From contig CAXXOH010000001.1 in the NCBI GenBank assembly GCA_963675185.2, forward strand, positions 62,001 through 126,000: a stretch of 64,000 bases of DNA, given 5' to 3'. Origin of the DNA: Ilyobacter_A sp963675185. Its GTDB lineage: Bacteria; Fusobacteriota; Fusobacteriia; Fusobacteriales; Fusobacteriaceae. This document shows positions 16,928 to 25,498 of this stretch, in pieces. The translations under genes and the position numbers were made by a program. The notes beneath the pieces were generated by a model, which did not search any database, was not told the DNA's origin, and saw only the letters and a list, made by a program, of their open reading frames with translations. Each line of letters starts with the position of its first letter. Position 1 is the stretch's first letter.

Positions 16928-16985
16928 GACTAATATCCCGTCTTTTTTTATTAAAAATAAATTTTATAATTTTTAAGGGATGGCA

Positions 16986-17927
16986 TCAAAGAAATTTTTT
17001 ATAATTCTTTTTTGTTATAATCTCAAATTCAACATACTCAACTTGCTTTACTGATTCTCCATTAGCAAGCTTATAGGCCTTATCAAAGCTAAGAATGGCT
17101 TGTTTTTTTGCATTTTGCAGCAGGGTAAAATCCATTTCGCCATTTTCAATTGATCTCAAGCCTTCAGGAGTTCCATCAACACCGCATACTATAACCTTGT
17201 CTAGAAGATTGAAGTCTTTAAGTGCATCAATAGCACCAATTGCCATATCGTCATTATTAGAAGCAACAGCATCAAATTTTATTCCTTCTTCTAGCCATTT
17301 AGATACAACAAGTTTGGCATGGATTCTAGACCAGTTGGCAGTTTGTTTTTTTATAATATTAATTTCTGGATATTTTTTTGCGACTTTTAAAAGTGCTTCA
17401 GTTCTTTTAATGGAGTCTTCCATGCTTAAAAGCCCCATCAACACCACCACGTCTCCTTTGTTTTTTAAAAGTTTTGCTAGATACTCCATCTGCAAGACAC
17501 CAGCTTCCTCGTTATTCGAACCAACAAAGCATGCCTCTTCAGGAAGATAGTTGGGTTTGCTTATAGAATATATTATATTGACACCCGACTCTTTTGCTAG
17601 ATCCGAAAGGGGATAAGTTGACTCAAAATTAACTGGAACAACTATTAGTGACTGCACTCCCATATCAATCAATTGACTTATATCATTAAATTGCTTCCCG
17701 ACATCGGCTCGAGCATTTAATGAGATGATTTCTATTTCTGGAAATTTTTTTGAATAATCAATTATTTCTTTCCTGAAATAGTCCAGGTATGTATCCTCAT
17801 AGGATGAGATAGAAACACCTATTTTTATTTTTTTCTTAGAAGTCTGAATTTCTTTTTTTCCACAGGATATGCTAAATGCTAAAAAAAATAGTAAGACGAG
17901 TTTAAAAAATTTATTATACTTACTCAT
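16986..17927 (-). CDS. Sugar-binding-type ABC substrate-binding lipoprotein (orphan)
   Basis: The protein has 313 residues with a lipoprotein signal (LVLLFFLAFSISC, Cys near 22). The rest is the periplasmic-binding fold of the RbsB/LacI class: IGVSISSYEDTYLDYFRKE at the start, LIVVPVNFEST, GDVVVLMGLL, FDAVASNNDDMAIGAIDAL and VIVCGVDGTPEGLRSIENG. In the family it catches a sugar or autoinducer outside the membrane and delivers it to an ABC transporter or a sensor kinase. No permease, ATPase or kinase gene is near; IS elements flank it on both sides. It may be the remainder of a broken operon or a solitary receptor. Confidence 0.85.
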   Translation of the reverse strand: MSKYNKFFKLVLLFFLAFSISCGKKEIQTSKKKIKIGVSISSYEDTYLDYFRKEIIDYSKKFPEIEIISLNARADVGKQFNDISQLIDMGVQSLIVVPVNFESTYPLSDLAKESGVNIIYSISKPNYLPEEACFVGSNNEEAGVLQMEYLAKLLKNKGDVVVLMGLLSMEDSIKRTEALLKVAKKYPEINIIKKQTANWSRIHAKLVVSKWLEEGIKFDAVASNNDDMAIGAIDALKDFNLLDKVIVCGVDGTPEGLRSIENGEMDFTLLQNAKKQAILSFDKAYKLANGESVKQVEYVEFEIITKKNYKKFL

Positions 17928-18142
17928 ATAAAACCTCTTTATTAAATATTTTTTGTATTAAATTTCAATGTACTTTTATATATAATAAATCTTTTTCTAT
18001 CATTTTGTCAAGAGAATAGTCCACACCGCATACCGATACAGAACTTTTAACACAAAAAAAAAACACAAAGTCTTCAATTTCAGTCAAAAAACACAAGTTT
18101 CGAAGATCAATTCTCAAAAAAGTTGCGTTTTTTATGTATTTA

Positions 18143-19041
18143 ACCCAAGTTGCTACCGTAGTAATTATATGATAAAATTTTTCTAAAAATACAACTCTGG
18201 GAGTGCATAATATGAAAAATACAATCAACCAAATACTAGAATTTGTCCAATCTATTCTTAAGTTTATTGAGCACCATGAAAGCTCGCAAACTAAGATGAA
18301 AGATGCTGAAGTTATTACTACAGCTATAGTTGCTGGAATATATTTCAATGGTAATTTCCAAAAGACTTTAACCTTTTTCGAAGACTACCCTCACTTTGAA
18401 TATATTCTCTCTAAAAGTAGATTTTCTAGAAGGCTATCAAAATTAGGTTCTACTTTAAGTAAAATCATGGATATCATTATGGAATACAATAAAAATAGGT
18501 CTAAAGATAAAGAATTTATGATAGATTCTTTTCCTGTTTCTGTATGCGATAACTTTAGAATTCCAAGATGTAAAATCTATTTAGATCATGATTTATATAG
18601 AGGATATGTTTCTAGTAAAAGAAAATTTTTTTCGGAACAAGACTCCATCTAATGACTAATGAAAAAGGTTTACCTGTTGAATATAAAATACTCCCAGGAT
18701 CTATTGCAGATATTACAGCTTTTAGGGAGTTCAATTTTGATTTACCTAAAAACTCTATTATTTATGCTGATAAAGCTTACAATGACTATGTACTTGAAGA
18801 TATATTGAGTGATGTGGACATTCATCTTTCGCCTATGAGACGTAAAATTCAAAGCGTTCAAAGAGTCAGAGTGAAGTTTTTATAGATCACCTCAAAAGAA
18901 AATTAATTGAAACTGTTGGCAGCTCGATTAACAGATTAATGCCCAAATCAATTCACTGTGTGAATTCTAGATGTTTTGAATTAAAAATTCTATTATTTCT
19001 AATGGGTTATACATTTTTAAATCTTAAGTAGCAACTTGGGT
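18143..19041 (+). mobile_element. IS982-family element with 6-bp target duplication
   Basis: The 899-bp element starts ACCCAAGTTGCTAC and ends with the exact reverse complement GTAGCAACTTGGGT. It is flanked by direct repeats TATTTA at 18137-18142 and 19042-19047. Length and ends fit the IS982 family. Confidence 0.92.
18212..19031 (+). pseudogene. IS982-family transposase with two frameshifts
   Basis: An ATG at 18212 follows a GGGAG ribosome site. The first frame runs to 18652 and covers the IS982 N-terminus and FMIDSFPVSVCDN. At a run of seven T (18626-18632) the correct protein frame changes: the expected FFGTRLHLMTNEKGLPVEYK is read one frame over. A second shift at an A run near 18845 moves the C-terminus (SEVFIDHLKRKLIETVGSS) to the frame that ends at 19031. 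All expected blocks are present in order. The shifts are probably mutations; slippage at the T run could in principle bypass the first one. Confidence 0.85.
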
Positions 19042-19080
19042 TATTTATTCAAATATAAAAGAAGTTTATTTGAATAAATA
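19042..19080. repeat. 14-bp perfect inverted repeat bracketed by two insertion sequences
   Basis: TATTTATTCAAATA (19042-19055) and its reverse complement (19067-19080) surround an 11-bp loop. The left arm begins with the IS982 target duplication and the right arm ends with the IS256 target duplication. Confidence 0.85.
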
Positions 19081-20427
19081 GAGTCTGTCAAGAAATTGGT
19101 GTATCCGTCCAAAATTTTTTCTATGGAATTGGCGAGGGACTAAATACGTCCCTCGAAATAGATGCTTAATTGACCTATAATTTTTGCCCATTCCCGAACT
19201 CGAATTTTCCATTTCTTAGTAATATCAATCATTGCTAGATAAAGCATCTTCAACAATGAATCGTCAGATGGGAAAATACTCTTTGACTTTGTTACTTTTC
19301 TCAGTTGACGGTTGAAGCTTTCAATTGCATTTGTCGTATAGATTAACTTTCGAATTTCTTTAGGATATTTAAACATAACAGCTATCTCGTCCCAATGATC
19401 TCGCCATGGCTTTATTGCAATATAGTATTTTTCGCTCCATTTTGCGTCAAGCTTAGCAAGAGCGTCCAACGCTGCCTCTTCATCAATGGCTGTATAAATT
19501 GGCTTGAGATCCGTTACAAAAGTTTTTCGGTCTTTGTAAGACAGATAACGAGTAGAATTACGGATCATATGTACAATGCAACGCTGCACCTCTGTTCTAG
19601 GGAATGTTGCTTCTATAGCTTCCTTGAAACCGTTTAGACCATCAATCGATGCGATAAGGATATCTTCGACACCTCTATGCTGAAGATCACTTAGAACCTT
19701 TAACCAAAATTTGCTTGTTTCATTTTCACCGACCCACATTCCTAGGACTTCTTTCATACCATCAAGGTTGATACCAATAATTATGTAAACAGCTTTATTT
19801 ACGATTTTGCCATCCTGTCTAACTTTGTAATGGATAGCATCCATTACAACATGGGCGTAAATTCTATCCAAAGGACGTTGTTGCCATTCTTTGATGATCG
19901 GCATGATTTTATCAGTGATCTGCGAAATCATGGTCGGTGAAATATCGATGCCATAAAGATTATTCAGATGGTCCTGAATATCTCTGACAGTCATACCTTT
20001 AGCATACATGCTTATTACTTGGTCGTCAATACTAGAAACATCCCGCTGATTTTTCTTAACGATAATTGGTTCAAATTCCCCGGAACGATCACGTGGAACT
20101 TCGATTTCAATTTTGCCGTAGTCGGAGCGAACTTTCTTCGAGCGCTTGCCGTTTCGCGTATTGTTGGTATCTTTATTTTTATAATCATATTTGCTGTAGC
20201 CTAACTCATAATCTAATTCAGCTTCAAGCATTTCTTCGATAAGATCCTTGAATTGCTCTTTAAGAAGATTCTGAACATCGGAAACATCCTTTAATTTCCC
20301 TTCTTGCATAAGTTCACGTACTTTTTGTTTGTCTAATAACCCTTTGAATGACATGTGAGTGGTACCTCCTTATTGATATTTTATTTTACATCAATTTCGG
20401 AGTTTACACCAAATATTTTACACCCTC
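19081..20427 (-). mobile_element. IS256-family element, intact, 8-bp target duplication
   Basis: The 1347-bp element has imperfect inverted ends containing ATTGGTGTA (left) and the matching TTACACCAAAT (right). AATAAATA is duplicated directly outside (19073-19080 and 20428-20435), the 8-bp size expected for IS256. Confidence 0.92.
19140..20354 (-). CDS. IS256-family transposase (mutator type)
   Basis: The protein has 404 residues, the full family length. The catalytic residues are visible in VVMDAIHYKVR (first Asp), ASIDGLNGFKEAI (second Asp) and TTNAIESFNRQLRK (Glu). The family block VQRCIVHMIRNSTRYL is also intact. AGGAGG precedes the ATG. The GC content is visibly higher than that of the neighbours, a sign of recent arrival. 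With exact target duplications this is probably the most active element in the window. It sits between the rep/iteron region and the par operon. Confidence 0.95.
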   Translation of the reverse strand: MSFKGLLDKQKVRELMQEGKLKDVSDVQNLLKEQFKDLIEEMLEAELDYELGYSKYDYKNKDTNNTRNGKRSKKVRSDYGKIEIEVPRDRSGEFEPIIVKKNQRDVSSIDDQVISMYAKGMTVRDIQDHLNNLYGIDISPTMISQITDKIMPIIKEWQQRPLDRIYAHVVMDAIHYKVRQDGKIVNKAVYIIIGINLDGMKEVLGMWVGENETSKFWLKVLSDLQHRGVEDILIASIDGLNGFKEAIEATFPRTEVQRCIVHMIRNSTRYLSYKDRKTFVTDLKPIYTAIDEEAALDALAKLDAKWSEKYYIAIKPWRDHWDEIAVMFKYPKEIRKLIYTTNAIESFNRQLRKVTKSKSIFPSDDSLLKMLYLAMIDITKKWKIRVREWAKIIGQLSIYFEGRI

Positions 20428-20468
20428 AATAAATACATAAAATAAAATATGGTGTTAGTATATAAATG

Positions 20469-21338
20469 TGGACACGAAAAGTTTAACACGGTAAAATATT
20501 TTTAAATTAAGAAAAGGAGTGTTAAACAGATGTCCAAAAACGGTATCAGATACTCAGATGAATTCAAGCAACAAATCGTAGACCTTTACCATGATGGCAC
20601 GCCAGTTCGCGAATATGGCGTGGCGACAGTAACTATCTACACATGGATTAAAAGTCTTTCTTCGATTAAGGTTTCTAAAGATGAAGCCATTATCGCTAAA
20701 GAATATCAATCCGTGAAAAAATGTATTGTACAGCTTGAAATGGAAAACGAAATATTAAAAAAAGCTACCGCCATATTCGCAAAAAAACGATAAACGAATT
20801 TGTTAAATTCATTAATAAATATCGAAAAAAGTACCCTGTAAAACTCATATGCAAAGCCTTAAAATTTGCTAGGAGCACATATTACAAAGCTTTACTTGGT
20901 GTGCCTTCAAAAAGACAGCAGGAAACTGAGCAATTGAAGTCTGATATCAAAACAATCTATTTAGAAAGTAAAAAGCGCTACGGTGCTCCTAAAATTACAA
21001 AAGTTTTACGTGCTTGCCGAGAGCGCATAAGCCTAAAAAGAGTTCAGCGATACATGTCTTACATGGGCATTCGTTCTATTGTTGTCAAAAAATATCGTCC
21101 ATTCTTTTATCCGTAAGGGTAACCCTTATGACAATGCTTGCATTGAGTCCTTTCATTCTATTTTAAAGAAAGAAGAAGTACATCACCAAAAGTATTGGTT
21201 GCAAGTAAAGCAATCTTTGAGTATACCGAATCCTGGTACAACCGAAAAAGGATTCACAGTGCAATAAATTACATGACTCCGCAGGCAGTTTATGAAGCTG
21301 CCCAGGTTGCAGCATAAAAGTTAAACTTTTTGTGTCTA
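20469..21338 (+). mobile_element. Second IS3-family element, internally deleted
   Basis: TGGACACGAAAAGTTTAAC (20469-20487) and the reverse complement TAGACACAAAAAGTTTAAC (21338-21320) are the ends, with two mismatches over 19 bp. The interior holds orfA and the two ends of orfB. It is unrelated in sequence to the IS3 copies at 16.4 and 32.3 kb. Confidence 0.88.
20530..21267 (+). pseudogene. IS3-family transposase orfA/orfB, truncated
   Basis: orfA (20530-20793, 87 residues) has the helix-turn-helix region IRYSDEFKQQIVDLY and the leucine-zipper end EMENEILKKATAIFAKKR, and is complete apart from a few residues. orfB begins in an overlapping frame and reads SKKRYGAPKITKVLR and RVQRYMSYMGIRS. 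It then jumps directly to the C-terminal GNPYDNACIESFHSILKKEEV. The piece with the first two catalytic Asp residues, about 300 bp, is gone. The element cannot move by itself. Confidence 0.88.
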
Positions 21339-21540
21339 CTGTATTGACATAAGTCCAAATAAGAGAAATAAAGAGAGTATTATAAAAATAAGTGGATATA
21401 GAGGTGTAAATATAAGGGATGATAAAAATATAATTAATTTATACATTCCATAGAGTACACTTGAGCACAATAAATTTAGGAGCTATGTGTACTTTTATTA
21501 TATTTTATGATATTATAAGGATGGTAAATCAAATTATATA

Positions 21541-21557
21541 AGTGTCGCGGCGACACT
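21541..21557 (+). repeat. 17-bp palindrome, copy 1 (candidate parS)
   Basis: AGTGTCGCGGCGACACT: two 8-base arms (AGTGTCGC and GCGACACT) around one G. It lies 34 bp upstream of the rlmL-like ATG and 1.9 kb upstream of parA. The same 17 bases recur at 22748 and 35631 in the same orientation. Confidence 0.85.
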
Positions 21558-21590
21558 TTTTTCAATATAGTTTTACGTGAAAGGAGAATA

Positions 21591-22736
21591 ATGGATAGAA
21601 TAACTTTAATAGCGACTGCTACAATGGGTGTGGAGTCGATAGTTGCACAGGAACTTAAAGATCTTGGATATAGTGATATCAAAACATTTAATGGTAGGGT
21701 AGAGTATGAAGCAGACTTAAAAGATATACCTGTTTCTAACATATTTTTGAGATGTGCCGATAGGGTTTACATTAAAATGGGGGAGTTCAAAGCTACTAGT
21801 TTTGAAGAACTTTTTGAGAAGACAAAAAAACTGCCTTGGAGTGAGATATTACCATCAAATGCAGAATTTCCAGTTAGCTGGATAAGTTCTGTAAAATCAG
21901 AACTTTTTTCAAAATCAGACTGTCAAAAAATAGTAAAAAAAGCTGTAGTTGAAAACTTAAAAAAAGTTTATGGGCATGAATATTTTCCTGAAGACGGGGC
22001 TTTGTACAGGATAAAGGTCCAGATAAACAATGACGTAGTTATAATATCGATAGATACCAGCGGAGAGCCTTTGCATAAAAGGGGCTATAGGAGCGACAAC
22101 AACGACGCGCCAATAAAAGAGACACTGGCAGCTGCCATGGTAAAGCTTTCTAGATGGAAAGGCGGAGAAAGGGCTTTTATGGACCCTATGTGTGGGACAG
22201 GGACAATTCCCATAGAGGCAGCCATGATAGCCAGGAATATAGCCCCAGGGGCGAACAGAAGATTCGCGGCAGAAGAATGGCATGTAATCTCTGAAAAATT
22301 GTGGTTAGATGCCAGGGATCTGGCATATTCAAAAGAAGATTACAGCACAAACTGCGACATATATGCATCTGATATAGATGGAGATGTTTTGGAGCTAGCA
22401 AAAAGAAACGCTGCAACAGCAGGTGTAGACGACTGCATAAAATTTGAAAAAAAACATATACTAGAAACCGAAAAACCAAGTGAGTACGGTTGTCTTGTTA
22501 CAAACCCGCCATATGGAGAAAGGCTTCTAGATAGCGACAGTGCAGAAAGACTGTATAGACAACTAGGGGATATATGTTCTATGAGACTTCCTAAATGGTC
22601 GTATTATGTGATAACTTCAAATGAAAAGTTTCAAGAAAATTTTGGTAAGAAGGCAAACAAAAACAGAAAGTTATACAATGGTGGACTAAAATGTTATTAT
22701 TATCAGTATTATGGGGAAAAACCAAAAAACAAATGA
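21591..22736 (+). CDS. RlmL-type THUMP-domain rRNA methyltransferase
   Basis: The protein has 381 residues. The N-terminus (TATMGVESIVAQELKDLGY) and the region to about 160 form the THUMP RNA-binding domain. The rest is a class I SAM methyltransferase with MDPMCGTGTIPIEAA (SAM site, near 199) and VTNPPYGERL (catalytic N-PP-Y, near 302). In the family (B. subtilis YpsC, N-terminal half of E. coli RlmL) it makes N2-methylguanosine in 23S rRNA. AAGGAG precedes the ATG. Copies of the 17-bp palindrome lie on both sides. The gene precedes a hypothetical exported protein and parAB. Confidence 0.9.
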   Translation: MDRITLIATATMGVESIVAQELKDLGYSDIKTFNGRVEYEADLKDIPVSNIFLRCADRVYIKMGEFKATSFEELFEKTKKLPWSEILPSNAEFPVSWISSVKSELFSKSDCQKIVKKAVVENLKKVYGHEYFPEDGALYRIKVQINNDVVIISIDTSGEPLHKRGYRSDNNDAPIKETLAAAMVKLSRWKGGERAFMDPMCGTGTIPIEAAMIARNIAPGANRRFAAEEWHVISEKLWLDARDLAYSKEDYSTNCDIYASDIDGDVLELAKRNAATAGVDDCIKFEKKHILETEKPSEYGCLVTNPPYGERLLDSDSAERLYRQLGDICSMRLPKWSYYVITSNEKFQENFGKKANKNRKLYNGGLKCYYYQYYGEKPKNK

Positions 22737-22747
22737 TAGCGGCAAAA

Positions 22748-22764
22748 AGTGTCGCGGCGACACT
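22748..22764 (+). repeat. 17-bp palindrome, copy 2 (candidate parS)
   Basis: The 17 bases are identical to copy 1. Here five A precede and five T follow, extending the stem, so it could also work as a terminator for the rlmL-like gene. It is 650 bp upstream of parA. Confidence 0.85.
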
Positions 22765-22782
22765 TTTTGAAAGGGAGATAGT

Positions 22783-23331
22783 ATGAAAAAAATAATTATA
22801 TTTTTAGTCTTAATGTCCAGGTTAATCATCGCAAACAATGTTCAGTTTGAGGTGACCGAGGGAGCCTTAAATGCCTTTGCAGAGGTTGTCGGAAGTATTC
22901 AAGGCGAGGAGAACATAAAGTTTTTTTTCATAAAGGTAGGGGTTTTCAAATGGAAGATAGACGACATAAAAATTGATTTAAAAAAAGGGGCTGCCGAATT
23001 AAGGGCTAAGGTCACTGTTGAAAAAAACGGAGAAAAATTTATGGGAGAGCTGTTTAGTGAGCTGATACCAAAATATGATTCTAAGAAAAAGCAGATAACA
23101 TTAAAAACAGAAAACATCAGGCTGGAGGGCATTAGTTTTTTCAATATAGAAAGGGTGTTTAGCCCAAAGTTCAAGATACCGGTTAATTTAAAAGAGGAAA
23201 AAATAGAGGTAAAAATAGGCAAGAACAACAAAAAAAATATAAGTATAATACCCAGAAATGAAAAAATTGAAATACTAGAAGACAGATTAATATTAAGCGG
23301 GGATTTAGAGTTCGAGGAGACCAAAATTTAA
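22783..23331 (+). CDS. Hypothetical exported protein
   Basis: The protein has 182 residues with an N-terminal signal peptide (MKKIIIFLVLMSRLIIANN, cut after about residue 18). The rest is beta-strand rich with alternating charged and hydrophobic residues (IKIDLKKGAAELRAKVTVEKNG), similar in style to lipid- or envelope-binding domains. No cysteine or catalytic motif is seen and I do not recognise the family. GGGAG precedes the ATG. It is followed by a strong terminator that begins inside the last codons, and lies just before parA. Confidence 0.7.
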   Translation: MKKIIIFLVLMSRLIIANNVQFEVTEGALNAFAEVVGSIQGEENIKFFFIKVGVFKWKIDDIKIDLKKGAAELRAKVTVEKNGEKFMGELFSELIPKYDSKKKQITLKTENIRLEGISFFNIERVFSPKFKIPVNLKEEKIEVKIGKNNKKNISIIPRNEKIEILEDRLILSGDLEFEETKI

Positions 23332-23345
23332 GGTCTCCTTTTTTT
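23315..23345 (+). terminator. Terminator before parA
   Basis: AGGAGACC (23315-23322) and GGTCTCCT (23332-23339) form the stem, followed by seven T. The stop codon of the hypothetical gene is in the loop. Confidence 0.9.
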
Positions 23346-23370
23346 GAAAAATGTAGTGAAATGTGATAAT
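23344..23370 (+). promoter_or_regulatory. Possible parA promoter
   Basis: TTGAAA (23344-23349) and an extended -10 TGTGATAAT (ending 23370) lie 45 bp before the parA ATG. The spacer is 15 bp, short for this promoter type. Confidence 0.45.
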
Positions 23371-23414
23371 ATATAAGGTATAAAATAGAGTTCTGAAAGG
23401 AGTAAGATTATATA

Positions 23415-24185
23415 ATGAAGATTATCTCGATTGTGAACCAAAAAGGTGGCGTGGCAAAAACGACCTCTACTCAAAATCTAGGAGTAGCTCTTAAAAAATT
23501 AGGTAAAAACGTGTTGCTTATTGATTTCGACCCACAGGGGAATTTGAGCTCTGGATTTGGAGTGAATAAGAGAGAGGTAGAAAAGACCATTTATGACCTT
23601 TTAAAGGCAAAGGCCTTTGTTGCGGATAAGGTCGACATATCTGACGTAAAAGTGGAGAAGGAAGGTTTAGATATACTTCCAACTAACATTAAAATGGCAA
23701 AGTCGACAATAGAATTAAGCGGAGTTCCAGGAAAAGATAATCTTTTAAAAGAAATTTTAAAAGAGGTATACGGATATGATTATGTTTTAATAGATTGTCC
23801 CCCTAGTTTAGATACTCTTACTTTTAACGCTCTTACAGCATCGCATAAGGTATATATCCCAGTTCAGACGGAGTTTTATGCCCTTGAGGGGATAGTTGAG
23901 CTTATGGATACAGTTGAAATGATACAGCAGAGACTAAACGACGAACTGGAGATAGGCGGAGTGTTTGCTACAATGGTTGATTCTAGAGTTAATCTGCACG
24001 TAGAAGTTGTGGATCAGCTGCGTAATTTTTTTGAAGCAAACATGTTGGAGTCTTTCATAAGGAGGAATGTAAAAGTTGCTGAAGCCTCATCTTATGGAAA
24101 GAGTATTTTTGACTATGCACCGAAAAGTAATGGTTCCAGGGACTATTTAAATTTAGCAAAAGAAATAGTTGGGAGGGAGGAGTAG
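23415..24185 (+). CDS. parA: ParA/Soj partition ATPase
   Basis: The protein has 256 residues, the size of small ParA/Soj proteins. The deviant Walker A motif KGGVAKTT (residues 10-17) has the signature Lys. DFDPQGNLSSGFG and YVLIDCPPSLDTLT (Walker B) follow. It has no N-terminal helix-turn-helix, so it belongs to the chromosome/type Ib class and would not repress its own operon directly. It segregates replicons by ATP-dependent binding to the nucleoid, with ParB. AAGGAG is before the ATG; parB begins 3 bp after the stop. Confidence 0.95.
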   Translation: MKIISIVNQKGGVAKTTSTQNLGVALKKLGKNVLLIDFDPQGNLSSGFGVNKREVEKTIYDLLKAKAFVADKVDISDVKVEKEGLDILPTNIKMAKSTIELSGVPGKDNLLKEILKEVYGYDYVLIDCPPSLDTLTFNALTASHKVYIPVQTEFYALEGIVELMDTVEMIQQRLNDELEIGGVFATMVDSRVNLHVEVVDQLRNFFEANMLESFIRRNVKVAEASSYGKSIFDYAPKSNGSRDYLNLAKEIVGREE

Positions 24186-24188
24186 CGT

Positions 24189-25073
24189 ATGGCCAAGTTG
24201 GGAAACAACCCTCTATTGAGTAGAAAACCTAAACAGGATTCTGAATCAGACATGAGAAATCAGAAGGTAATAAAGCAATATGGTCGCATGATTCACCTTA
24301 GTAAAGAACTCGTTGATGATATAGATTTTGAGGATAAATTATACATAAATAGGATCTATGAAAAACAGGATCAGTTGGAGCTTATGGAGCTGAAAGAAAG
24401 CATAGAAAAAATAGGGATACTAAACATAATATACCTTCAGGAAAAAGATGAAGGTAAGTTTAGGATTGTGAGTGGCCTTAGAAGGATCAGTGCAGCCAAA
24501 GAGCTATATGAAGAGGACAAGGAGGTAAGAGCACGGGATAGGGTGATTATATTTGATAAGAGCACCCCATACGACCTTCTCGACAATATGTCCGTGGATG
24601 AAAACACCAAAAGAAAGGATCTCAGCATCCTAGAGCAGTCATATAAATTTAACAAAGAAGCTAGCAAAAAAAATAAGAAAATAGAAGAAATATTGGAAGA
24701 ATACAGTGTAAGTAAAAAAACCTTTTACAGGATTAAAAACGCCATAAGTTATCCCATAGAATTAAAAGAGCACATAGAGGATATTGGAGTAGATAAAGCG
24801 GAGCTAATAAACAAGATAATACAGCTTGAAAAAGATGAAAAAGATTTGAAAAAGTTAGTAGAAGAGTGCATGGATAAAAACAGGGATGAGCTTAGAGAAA
24901 TTTTAAAAGCTTTAAAAAAGCAGGTCAAAATCTCCAAAGTGGAGTTGAAACACAGCAGCAGAGGGCTGAATTTTACCATAAAGAAAAGTATTCCAAATGA
25001 ACTCAAGGAATACTTTGAAAAATTAAAGGAAAAAATAGAAAGGGAAGACTACTCTTTTATAGAAGAATTTTAA
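24189..25073 (+). CDS. parB: ParB-type centromere-binding protein
   Basis: The protein has 294 residues. The N-terminal nuclease/CTPase-like domain shows LYINRIYEKQDQLELMELKESI and the arginine patch SGLRRISAAKEL (Box II type, near residue 100), with LLDNMSVDENTKRKDLS behind it. A helix-turn-helix (EEYSVSKKTFYRIKNAI, near 180) follows, then a charged coiled-coil C-terminus. In the family it binds parS palindromes and loads as a CTP-dependent clamp. It is 3 bp after parA. The 17-bp palindromes just upstream of parA are the most obvious candidate sites. Confidence 0.9.
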   Translation: MAKLGNNPLLSRKPKQDSESDMRNQKVIKQYGRMIHLSKELVDDIDFEDKLYINRIYEKQDQLELMELKESIEKIGILNIIYLQEKDEGKFRIVSGLRRISAAKELYEEDKEVRARDRVIIFDKSTPYDLLDNMSVDENTKRKDLSILEQSYKFNKEASKKNKKIEEILEEYSVSKKTFYRIKNAISYPIELKEHIEDIGVDKAELINKIIQLEKDEKDLKKLVEECMDKNRDELREILKALKKQVKISKVELKHSSRGLNFTIKKSIPNELKEYFEKLKEKIEREDYSFIEEF

Positions 25074-25088
25074 AGCGGGGGTTTATAT

Positions 25089-25442
25089 TTGTCTATATTA
25101 GAATTTTTACCTAAACATGAGATAGAACCTTTATTTGGAATAAAATTATGCCATTCTCTTCATAAGATATCAGATTATATTGAAGAGGAAAAGTTTGAAT
25201 ATATGGTGAAACATGCACTTGGAATAGATAGTAAAAGACTTATAAAGTTAAAAAAAGTCGAGGATGCAAACGGTGAAACTGGAACGGTTATAATACTGTA
25301 TGATTATATATATAAGACAAACAAGCCGAAGGTGAGCATACCTCAAAATGAAAAAGGGTATTTTGATTTTAAAATATATGAGCTCAATTTTAATCAGGAG
25401 ATAAACATAGAAAAACTGATAAAACAGCTCAAGATGTACTGA
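25089..25442 (+). CDS. Hypothetical third gene of the par operon
   Basis: The reading frame has 117 residues from a TTG at 25089, with GGGGG eight bases upstream; no in-frame ATG gives a comparable N-terminus. The gap after parB is 15 bp, and a terminator follows, so it belongs to the parAB transcript. The protein is charged and has no signal or membrane segment. The motif HKISDYIEEEKFEYMVKHAL suggests helices. I do not recognise the family. A role in segregation or copy control is only inferred from position. Confidence 0.65.
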   Translation: MSILEFLPKHEIEPLFGIKLCHSLHKISDYIEEEKFEYMVKHALGIDSKRLIKLKKVEDANGETGTVIILYDYIYKTNKPKVSIPQNEKGYFDFKIYELNFNQEINIEKLIKQLKMY

Positions 25443-25498
25443 CAAAATTTTTAAAATGAAAGTCAGTATGTGGCAAACAAAGTAAAAAAAAATGGAAT

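Larger units (their letters stand above)
16382..16949 (+). terminator. lysA terminator split by an IS3-type insertion
   Basis: The arm AAAAAAGACAGGATATTAGT (16382-16401) is the reverse complement, with one mismatch, of the arm at 16930-16949, which ends in a T run. A 525-bp IS remnant fills the loop. Joined, the arms would make a standard terminator for lysA. Confidence 0.75.

Noticed and set aside
21541..22764. 17-bp palindromes as ordinary terminators only
   Set aside because: The third copy follows a complete terminator and the first lies only 34 bp before a start codon, so termination does not explain all three, although copy 2 could also terminate.
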